Assembly (NCBI RefSeq): GCF_027214025.1
Contig: NZ_JAPWHB010000002.1
Span: 62,001 to 126,000 of the forward strand
DNA: 64,000 bases
Origin: Parahoeflea alexandrii
GTDB taxonomy: Bacteria > Pseudomonadota > Alphaproteobacteria > Rhizobiales > Rhizobiaceae
Direction: 5' to 3'
Shown here: one piece after another, positions 54,909 to 61,754 of the stretch
How positions within the stretch are numbered: the stretch's first letter is position 1
Layout: each line of letters opens with the position of its first letter
Made by a program: the position numbers and the translations under genes
The notes under the pieces: model-generated
What the model was told of the DNA's origin: nothing
The model's database searches: none
What the model saw: only the letters and a program-made list of their open reading frames with translations

Positions 54909-55670
54909 ATGAGCGACGCCCGTACCGTTACCGCCGCAGCGCTCGCCATCGGCGACGAACTGCTGTCAGGCCGCACCAGGGACAAGAACATCGGCCATCT
55001 GGCCGAACTGCTCACCGCCGCCGGCATCGATCTCGAGGAGGTCCGCATCGTGCCGGACGATCAGGACCGGATCGTCGAAGCACTCAATGCGCTGAGAAAC
55101 CGCTACGATTACGTGTTCACCTCCGGCGGCATCGGCCCTACGCATGATGATATCACCGCCGATGCCGTGGCGGCGGCCTTTGGCGTCGCCTGCACCCATG
55201 ACGCCGACGCGCTGGCGCTGCTGGGCGCGCACTATGCCGAGCGCGGCCTGGAATTCACCGAGGCCCGGCGCCGCATGGCCAGGATGCCGGTCGGCAGCCG
55301 CCACATCGACAACCCGGTCAGCCGTGCGCCGGGATTCGTCATCGGCAACGTTCACGTCATGGCCGGCGTTCCGTCCGTCTTCCAGGCCATGCTGGACAAT
55401 GTGCTGCCGACATTGAGCACGGGAGTGAAGATCCTATCCGAGAAGGTCAGTTGCCCGTTCGGAGAGGGCGATATCGGCGATCCGCTGAGCGCCATCGCCA
55501 AGGCCCATCCCGAGGTCAACATCGGCTCCTATCCGCGTTTTACAGGCGACAGTTTTTCCACAGAGATCGTCATCCGCGGCCGCAGGCAGAGCGCAATCGA
55601 TGCGGCCAGGGCCGATGTCGAGGCGATGCTCGCAAATGTCGCTTCCAAGCTCGGCGCCAGGACCGTTTGA
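54909..55670 (+). CDS. MoCF/CinA-N domain protein (molybdopterin-binding-like)
   Basis: A 253-residue protein with the MoaB/Mog-type fold of the CinA N-terminal domain: AAALAIGDELLSGRTRDKN, then FTSGGIGPTHDDITADAVAAAFGV and ARMPVGSRHIDNPVSRAPGFVIGNVHVMAGVP. The CinA C-terminal deamidase domain is absent, as is usual for this short alphaproteobacterial form, often annotated competence/damage-inducible or molybdopterin-binding. Real function is uncertain; metabolite repair (ADP-ribose or NMN chemistry) is possible by analogy. Confidence 0.85.
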   Translation: MSDARTVTAAALAIGDELLSGRTRDKNIGHLAELLTAAGIDLEEVRIVPDDQDRIVEALNALRNRYDYVFTSGGIGPTHDDITADAVAAAFGVACTHDADALALLGAHYAERGLEFTEARRRMARMPVGSRHIDNPVSRAPGFVIGNVHVMAGVPSVFQAMLDNVLPTLSTGVKILSEKVSCPFGEGDIGDPLSAIAKAHPEVNIGSYPRFTGDSFSTEIVIRGRRQSAIDAARADVEAMLANVASKLGARTV

Positions 55671-55753
55671 TAAGGATCAATGCGTCCGCACTGCGTGCAC
55701 AGCATGATGTCTCCATAGACGCATTTTTCGCGCCGTTCAGAGGAGACTTCATT

Positions 55754-56596
55754 ATGGCCTATCATACGATCCTTGCCGTCTACGCAACACTGGCTGACGT
55801 GGCGCCGGTCACTTCGGCCATTGCGGGCTTCGCGGCAGGCACGGACGTGCATCTGATCGGCTGCCACGGGGAACCGTCCCAGTTCGTCGTCCTGTCGGCT
55901 CCGATCGATGTCCCCGACGCGGCCACCATCGCCGCGCTCTACGAACAGGCCGATGTCCGCATGCGCGAAGTCGGCGAAGCCTTCGACAAGGCCTGCGAAG
56001 CCGAAGGTCTGTCGCACGAGTGGCGTCCAGTGCGCTCGCCCGGCGGCGACAGCGCGATTTCCGCCCTTGTCAGCGCCCGCTCCGCCGACCTGGTGGTCGT
56101 GCGCCAACCCGACCGCGCGGCCAACGAGGACATGGCCACCAATGTCGAGGCGCTGCTGTTCGAAGGCGGGCGTCCGGTTCTGTTTCTGCCGTCGAGCGGC
56201 AAGCTGGCAACGCCGATCAAGCGCATTGTCGTTGCCTGGGACGGATCCCGCGAGGCCGCCCGCGCCACCCACGACGCGCTGCCCCTGCTCAAGGCGGCCG
56301 AAGCCGTCGAAATCGTCATTGTCGACCCCGACAAGCTGCCCGACATCGATGCACCGCTCGCCGGCACTGATATCGCAAGCTGCCTGTCGCGGCACGGCAT
56401 CCATGTCAATGTCACGACCGTTTCCAAGGGATCGGGTTCGACCGCCGAGGCCATTTCGGTCCAGGTCACTGCCAGCAATGCGGACCTTGTGGTGATGGGC
56501 GCATACACCCATCAGCGTCTCCGGGAATGGCTGTTCGGCGGCGTCACCAGGGCGTTCCTGGAAAACTCCCCGGTTCCGGTTCTGATGTCACGATGA
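55754..56596 (+). CDS. Tandem universal stress protein
   Basis: A 280-residue protein with two UspA-like segments: a first degenerate domain (about 1-150) and a second with the ATP-binding style ending VVMGAYTHQRLREWLFGGVTRAFLENSPVPVLMSR (a G-x-x-G/S-x9-G variant). It starts MAYHTILAVYAT at 55754 with AGGAG upstream; the frame runs open from 55451 but is not coding there. It is convergent with the LysE gene. The stress to which it responds is unknown. Confidence 0.88.
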   Translation: MAYHTILAVYATLADVAPVTSAIAGFAAGTDVHLIGCHGEPSQFVVLSAPIDVPDAATIAALYEQADVRMREVGEAFDKACEAEGLSHEWRPVRSPGGDSAISALVSARSADLVVVRQPDRAANEDMATNVEALLFEGGRPVLFLPSSGKLATPIKRIVVAWDGSREAARATHDALPLLKAAEAVEIVIVDPDKLPDIDAPLAGTDIASCLSRHGIHVNVTTVSKGSGSTAEAISVQVTASNADLVVMGAYTHQRLREWLFGGVTRAFLENSPVPVLMSR

Positions 56597-56641
56597 TCTG
56601 ACCATTCCGGTCTGGCGTGCGGTGCAGCACCGCCGCACGCC

Positions 56642-57238
56642 CTATTTCAACAGCATCCACAGCGCCACGCCGGCCAGCAGAAGAGCAAAACCGCGGTTGA
56701 GCCATCGTGCGTAGCCCTCATTTCGGAACAGCCGCCCCAGCGCATCTCCGGCAAGCGTCCACAGCAGAAAAGCCAGGAAGTTGTTCAACGTGAACACCAG
56801 CGCAATCATCGCGATGTGATCATACTCGCCGGTGACAACGAGCCCGCCGAACTGGGAATACATCAGCAGGATGATCAAATAGGCTTTCGGGTTGAGGATC
56901 AGAAGCCAGACCCCGTCAAGAAAACCCGCTCCCCGGACGGACGATCCCGTATCTGCCCGACCGGAAGTCGCCATCCGCCAGGCCAGCCAGAGCACGTAGA
57001 GGGATCCGGCGGTCTTCAGGATGAAGAACAGCCGCGAACCGGGATCAAGTACCGAAACAAACCCTGCACCAATGCATCCCGTCACCAGCAGCGTGGCAAT
57101 ATGATAGCCCGCATTGGCAGGGAGCGTTGCAGCCATGCCGAACCGGGCGCCTAGTGCCGCGAAGAACATGTTTCCCGGACCGGGACTGTAGGCCAGTGGC
57201 AACAGGAACGCCAACAGCGGAAAAATCAGTGAGTTCAT
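56642..57238 (-). CDS. LysE/RhtB-family exporter
   Basis: A 198-residue membrane protein with about six helices. The family N-terminal motif is present as LAYSPGPGNMFFAALGARFGMAAT, followed by TAGSLYVLWLAWRM and FLDGVWLLILNPKAYLI, both LysE/RhtB blocks. ATG 57238 has GGAGGAG upstream; the longer frame to 57331 lacks support. The substrate is probably an amino acid or a related metabolite; the sequence does not say which. Confidence 0.88.
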   Translation of the reverse strand: MNSLIFPLLAFLLPLAYSPGPGNMFFAALGARFGMAATLPANAGYHIATLLVTGCIGAGFVSVLDPGSRLFFILKTAGSLYVLWLAWRMATSGRADTGSSVRGAGFLDGVWLLILNPKAYLIILLMYSQFGGLVVTGEYDHIAMIALVFTLNNFLAFLLWTLAGDALGRLFRNEGYARWLNRGFALLLAGVALWMLLK

Positions 57239-57438
57239 CGGGACAACTCCTCCAGTTGGGAGTGTTGATCCTTGCGCGCGGCCCCGTGTTGCCGCCACCC
57301 GATTCCATCCAGACTGACGACAATGGTTCATAGTTGCGCCGGCTGGCTTGCATTCGCCAGGAGATTCCGGCTATTTGCCGCGCTTGGATCATCAAACGGC
57401 AGCCACTGCGGCTGCCATCTCACTCGAGGAAGCCAGCC

Positions 57439-57936
57439 ATGTCTCTTCCAGACAAAGCCTTTCCGGTCTCATGGGACCAGTTCCACCGTGACGCGCGCGC
57501 GCTTGCATGGCGGTTGAGCGGAAGCGGGCAAGTCTGGAACGCGATCGTCTGCATTACCCGCGGCGGGCTTGTTCCGGCTGCCATCATTTCCCGCGAACTC
57601 GACATCCGCCGCATCGATACCGTCTCGGTTGCCTCCTATCATGATTATGTCAATCAGGGCGAAATGCAGGTCCTCAAGGAAATCAATTCGGATATCCTGG
57701 AAACAGAGGGCGAAGGCGTCCTCATTGTCGATGACCTGACCGACACCGGAAAGACAGCGGCAATCGTCCGGGCGATGCTGCCCAAAGCCCACTTTGCCAC
57801 CGTTTATGCCAAGCCGAAGGGCCGGCCACTGGTCGACACCTTCGTCACCGAAGTCAGTCAGGACACCTGGATCTACTTCCCCTGGGACATGGGCTTTGCC
57901 TATGTCGAACCGATCGCCAAGGACTCCCGCGGCTGA
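57439..57936 (+). CDS. gpt: Xanthine (hypoxanthine-guanine) phosphoribosyltransferase
   Basis: Purine salvage enzyme, 165 residues. The PRPP-binding motif is [14 protein letters not shown], and [29 protein letters not shown] is the diagnostic Gpt N-terminal block. The ATG at 57439 has GAGGAAG upstream and gives a start ([18 protein letters not shown]) like other rhizobial Gpt proteins; the frame open from 57334 is not conserved. Confidence 0.93.
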   Translation: MSLPDKAFPVSWDQFHRDARALAWRLSGSGQVWNAIVCITRGGLVPAAIISRELDIRRIDTVSVASYHDYVNQGEMQVLKEINSDILETEGEGVLIVDDLTDTGKTAAIVRAMLPKAHFATVYAKPKGRPLVDTFVTEVSQDTWIYFPWDMGFAYVEPIAKDSRG

Positions 57937-58241
57937 TCTGCCCCCGGCTTGCGGCCGGGCGCAACTCGAAAGCGGCTCCGGCGCGCTTGCTCGACTGGCT
58001 GGTTTGAGCACACCCTCCCCCGATCCATTCTCCGGCGGATGACGGCAGCAGCATTGCGCTGATTCCGTTTCAGCCGTCGACTTGGCCGACCTCAGAATTT
58101 GGAAGGGCAGCATTAACCGTCCCTTACACATATGTGTAACATTATAGGGCGACCATTAATGATCCCCGGCTGGAATGATATCAGCTTGTCAAAGCCCGTG
58201 ACGGGCATGCACCGCAGCCAATCGGCATATCATTCACCACC
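57937..58241. other. Intergenic region after gpt, with a palindrome
   Basis: 305 bp without a gene. Near its right side is the 16-bp perfect palindrome at 58124-58139; the region should hold the promoter for the small membrane protein and the chemoreceptor. Confidence 0.5.
58124..58139. promoter_or_regulatory. 16-bp perfect palindrome TTACACATATGTGTAA
   Basis: Perfect dyad centred between 58131 and 58132, about 100 bp upstream of the small protein gene that overlaps the chemoreceptor. It looks like a dimeric regulator operator; the cognate regulator is not apparent. Confidence 0.45.
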
Positions 58242-58577
58242 ATGCGACAATCCGCGCCAGATTCCGGCAATACGTTCAGGCAGTGCCGCATCGTCGGTAT
58301 GAACCTCGCTGTGATCCTTGTCGTTCTCTCCGCGGCCGCGATCGTTCCGCGCAACGGCAAGGCATTGGTGATTGTTTCCCCCTGGAGTGACCCCGGGCGG
58401 GTCATCGAGGTCATTGCCGACGCCGGTGGATCGGTCATGAACGGCACCGGCGCGCCCTATGCCGCGATCGCCCATTCCGATGAACCCGGGTTCGCCTTCC
58501 GCCTTTTTAAATCCGGCGCAATGCTGGTCCTCGACGGTAGTCTCGCTTTCTTTTGCAGGAGTAATTTTTCGCCATGA
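58242..58577 (+). CDS. Small membrane-anchored hypothetical protein
   Basis: A 111-residue protein with one hydrophobic segment (about 20-35, [16 protein letters not shown]) followed by [30 protein letters not shown] and a C-terminus [21 protein letters not shown] recall proteins with the same pattern in other rhizobia, without function. Start choice is uncertain: no good ribosome site precedes either the ATG at 58242 or the one at 58299. Its stop overlaps the ATG of the downstream chemoreceptor by four bases (ATGA), so the two are probably translated together. Confidence 0.65.
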   Translation: MRQSAPDSGNTFRQCRIVGMNLAVILVVLSAAAIVPRNGKALVIVSPWSDPGRVIEVIADAGGSVMNGTGAPYAAIAHSDEPGFAFRLFKSGAMLVLDGSLAFFCRSNFSP

Positions 58578-60277
58578 ACTACATGACCTCGCTCCGTACC
58601 CGCGCAGCCATCGCTATCGTTTCGCTGCTTTGGATCAACCTCGGCATGATGATCCTGCGTTACCTCTGGGGCATGCAAGCCGACCCCGTCGTCGTGCTGG
58701 GCGGCGGCGCAGCCATCGCCGCTGCTGCCACCCTGACATGGTGGCGTGACCGGACCGGCACGGCAACGCAGATCTCCACGGCACTGGCGCACGCGGCAAG
58801 CGTTGCGCTTCTTGTCTATGCGTTCTCCGGCTCTCCACTGCAGATCGACATGCACATGTACTTCTTCGCCAGCCTGGCGATCTGCGCATCCTGGGTCAAC
58901 TGGCAGCCGATTCTGGCCTTTGCCGGCCTGACGGCGGTGCACCATCTGGCGCTGTTCTTCCTGATCCCGGCGGCCGTTTTTCCCGGTGAGACCGATTTCA
59001 GCCGCGTCGTATTGCACGCGGTCATCCTGATCCTCGAGGCCGGCGCACTGGTGGCTTTGGGCCACTCGCTGGCAAGCGCCTTCGCCCAGAACGACGAGGC
59101 GATGCGCGAAACCGAAATCGCCAACCGGCAGGCCGGTGAAATGTCGCGCAAAGCCGAGGCGGCACAGCAGCAGAACCTCGAGGATGCAAGGAAACGCGAA
59201 GCCGAACGCGCGTCAGACACCGAGCGCCTGCAGTTTGCCATGCAATCGCTTGGCCGCGGGCTTCGCCAGCTGGCGGAAGGCGACCTCCGTTTCCGTCTCA
59301 ACGACCGGTTCGACGATACGCTGGAAGTTCTCAGAAGCGATTTCAACTCCTCGATGGAATCGCTCGAGCAACTGGTGGCCGAACTTGGCGCTTCCGCGCG
59401 TCAGATAAGCGAAGGCTCCAACGGCGTCTGCGCCGATGCGGAGCGCATTTCGCAGCGCACCGAACAGCAGGCCGTATCGCTGGAAGAAACCGCCGCTGCA
59501 ATCGGCCGCATCACCGAAAACGTCCAGACCGCGTCCAAGCGCGCCGGAGAGGCCGGAACCCTGGTCGACGAAGCGACGAAGAACGCCTCGGTTTCAGAAC
59601 AGATCGTCTCCAAGGCCGTCAGCGCCATGACCGAGATCGAAGGCTCATCGCGCCAGATCGGCCAGATCATCACGGTGATCGACGAAATCGCCTTCCAGAC
59701 CAATCTTCTGGCTCTCAATGCCGGCGTGGAAGCGGCGCGCGCCGGCGAGGCTGGCAAGGGCTTTGCGGTGGTGGCGCAGGAAGTGCGCGAACTGGCGCAG
59801 CGCTCGGCAAGTGCTGCCAAGGAAATCAACGCCCTGATCGAAACCTCGTCGACGCAGGTCAGCAGCGGCGTGACACTGGTCAACCAGACCGGCGAGGCTC
59901 TCCGGTCGATCGGCGAACAGGTCAAGCATATCAACGACTACATCGCCAAGATTGTCGACACGGCCCGCGAACAGGCAGCCGACATTTCCGAGATCAACTC
60001 GGCCGTCGTCAACATGGACCAGACAACCCAGCAGAACACCGCGCTGGTTGCCGACACCACGAAATCGATCCGCAACCTTGCGGTCGACGCCGACGGACTT
60101 GTCGCCAAGCTTGCCGTGTTCAGCGTCAATGAGCGCACCATGTCGACCCCTGCCCCGGCTGCCAGGGCCAGGCCCGCGGCTCCCGCCCCCCGGGCTGCGG
60201 CCAAGGCCGCAAAACCGGTCCGGCATGCAGGCGGTGGCGCCGCCGCCGCGGTGGCACAGGAATGGGACGAGTTCTGA
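58574..60277 (+). CDS. Membrane chemoreceptor with His-rich multi-helix sensor and CheR tether
   Basis: A 567-residue methyl-accepting chemotaxis protein. The N-terminal 170 residues form about five or six membrane helices rich in His (73, 94, 123, 124, 148, 164), with the phrases [27 protein letters not shown] and [13 protein letters not shown]; a metal, haem or gas-sensing role is possible. A HAMP-like segment (about 220-270) leads to a canonical signalling hairpin (tip [22 protein letters not shown] from 371). An Ala/Pro-rich linker ends in the pentapeptide EWDEF (563-567), the xWxxF type that tethers CheR/CheB. A strong terminator follows. Confidence 0.92.
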   Translation: MNYMTSLRTRAAIAIVSLLWINLGMMILRYLWGMQADPVVVLGGGAAIAAAATLTWWRDRTGTATQISTALAHAASVALLVYAFSGSPLQIDMHMYFFASLAICASWVNWQPILAFAGLTAVHHLALFFLIPAAVFPGETDFSRVVLHAVILILEAGALVALGHSLASAFAQNDEAMRETEIANRQAGEMSRKAEAAQQQNLEDARKREAERASDTERLQFAMQSLGRGLRQLAEGDLRFRLNDRFDDTLEVLRSDFNSSMESLEQLVAELGASARQISEGSNGVCADAERISQRTEQQAVSLEETAAAIGRITENVQTASKRAGEAGTLVDEATKNASVSEQIVSKAVSAMTEIEGSSRQIGQIITVIDEIAFQTNLLALNAGVEAARAGEAGKGFAVVAQEVRELAQRSASAAKEINALIETSSTQVSSGVTLVNQTGEALRSIGEQVKHINDYIAKIVDTAREQAADISEINSAVVNMDQTTQQNTALVADTTKSIRNLAVDADGLVAKLAVFSVNERTMSTPAPAARARPAAPAPRAAAKAAKPVRHAGGGAAAAVAQEWDEF

Positions 60278-60344
60278 TCCCGCCGCGACCACGCGAGGTC
60301 TCCGGTCTCCGGAATATTGGCCTTGTGAAATGAAGCACTATATT

Positions 60345-60373
60345 GGGGACACAGCGCGCTGTGTCCCCTTTTT
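60345..60373 (+). terminator. Rho-independent terminator of the chemoreceptor gene
   Basis: GGGGACACAG pairs perfectly with CTGTGTCCCC (CGCG loop), followed by TTTTT, about 70 bp past the chemoreceptor stop. Confidence 0.92.
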
Positions 60374-60536
60374 GGTTACGCTCGCTCCGGCAACCGCCGG
60401 TCCCACCGGGATTGCGACGGCGCCGTTCGGCGATCGGTGTGCCATTGCCGGCTGGACAGGCTCCGGCATCCGGCTACATGTATCAATTCGGTCATAAACC
60501 CATGAGAACATCGACCCAGGAGGCGATTCGCTCAAC

Positions 60537-61037
60537 ATGACGGCATTCGACAGGCTCAAACATCTGCTGGACCTGTTCAGGCTTCCCGACGAACCTCGGG
60601 CGGGACTGAAACAGAAATCCAGACGGCAATCGGCGGCTGCTGTTTTCCGCGGCTCCGGCGATGAGCGTGAGCTGTTGCTGGTGACCAGCCGCGACACCGG
60701 CCGCTGGATCGTACCCAAGGGCTGGATCGAGGACGGTGAAGACGGCGCCGAGGCCGCGTTGCGGGAAACCTGGGAAGAAGCCGGCCTGATCGGCGAAGTC
60801 CTGCCGGGCGGCCCTGTCGGGCATTATCGCTACATCAAGCAAAGGCAGCGGCGCCGCGACGCCGTCTGCGATGTCGATGTCTATCTTCTCATGCTGCGCG
60901 AGGAACGCGACCAATGGCCGGAGCAGGGCCAGCGCCGGCGCAAATGGTTTCCGATCGCCACGGCCATCGGCCTGATCGGCGAAGACGGATTGAAGGAAGT
61001 CATTCGCGACGCCTTCCAGATTCTCAAGGCCGCGTGA
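60537..61037 (+). CDS. Nudix hydrolase (diphosphoinositol/diadenosine polyphosphate type)
   Basis: A 166-residue Nudix protein. The Nudix box is complete, from GWIEDGEDGAEAALRETWEE to the following AGL (G-x5-E-x7-REUxEExGU), after an N-terminal RRQSAAAVFRGSG strand and TSRDTGRWIVPKG. The general form resembles the DIPP/DDP1-like subgroup, acting on Ap-n-A or similar diphosphates, but substrate cannot be read from sequence. AGGAGG lies 13 bases before the ATG, slightly far. Confidence 0.88.
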   Translation: MTAFDRLKHLLDLFRLPDEPRAGLKQKSRRQSAAAVFRGSGDERELLLVTSRDTGRWIVPKGWIEDGEDGAEAALRETWEEAGLIGEVLPGGPVGHYRYIKQRQRRRDAVCDVDVYLLMLREERDQWPEQGQRRRKWFPIATAIGLIGEDGLKEVIRDAFQILKAA

Positions 61038-61578
61038 CGGCGCCGGCCGCAAAACAACGCCGGCCCCTCTTCCTTCACCAACCAGTCCTGGTCAAATATA
61101 CATCTGGCAGCCTGGCCCTCCCGAAACTTGAGGCCGGATGATTACTTGACCTCGTCACCGATATAGGCAACCCCGCAAAGCAGAGCCTAAATGCTTGATT
61201 GATCACGCAACCTGGCTGACCTGAGTCGGGCATCACTCACCAGCCTGCCGCCTGTGGCGTTTCCTTTGCGTTTCTGCGGGCAATGGCCAAAGCGCCCAAA
61301 CACGTTTTTGTCCTCGTTTTCCACAGTCGCCATCCACTAGATATGGTGTGCAAGAATCTGCCACCGACAACCCCTTGACGCATCCAGCCGAGTCGCTGCT
61401 TATAGGACAGACGTTGCGGCGGCAGCGCGGCTGGGATGTTACGAGGCCAGTCAAATCCCGACATTTTTCGGTTCAGAGCATCTTTCACCGTGGCTTCCGC
61501 GGTGCATTGAGGGCGCGCTTTGACACGGAAAAAGAAGCGGCGACCTGCCAAGAGGGGACTGGCATAAATGAGTTGTTA

Positions 61579-61594
61579 ACACTATATTTAGTGT
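61579..61594. promoter_or_regulatory. NrdR box 1
   Basis: ACACTATATTTAGTGT matches the 16-bp NrdR consensus (ACACwATATATwGTGT) at 15 positions. NrdR is the ATP/dATP-sensing repressor of ribonucleotide reductase genes. Confidence 0.82.
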
Positions 61595-61609
61595 TTACAG
61601 CCAACCTAC

Positions 61610-61625
61610 CCACAAGATAGAGGGT
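61610..61625. promoter_or_regulatory. NrdR box 2 (degenerate)
   Basis: CCACAAGATAGAGGGT matches the consensus at 12 of 16 positions and starts exactly 31 bp after box 1, the three-helical-turn spacing expected for paired NrdR boxes. Confidence 0.6.
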
Positions 61626-61754
61626 TCCCCACGCGGGAATCAAACGAGTGACCGAGTTGTGAAACTGGCTGTACAATGAGTGTGCGGCCTGCGGGGAAGA
61701 TTTTGTCGTGACGCAAGAATGCGTTCGGCTGCGAATTCAAAAAAGAGGACGACA

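Larger units (their letters stand above)
61038..61754. other. 717-bp region upstream of nrdJ
   Basis: Contains tandem NrdR boxes (61579-61594 and 61610-61625). Short open frames (for example 61348-61620 on the plus strand) have no ribosome site and overlap the boxes, so I do not call them genes. I did not recognise a B12 riboswitch. Confidence 0.55.

Noticed and set aside
61348-61620. 90-codon plus-strand frame upstream of nrdJ
   Set aside because: No ribosome site or domain, and it covers the NrdR box; more likely regulatory DNA.
61038-61754. Possible cobalamin riboswitch before the B12-dependent nrdJ
   Set aside because: I looked for a B12-box-like element and a leader with the expected helices and found none; the NrdR boxes explain regulation better.
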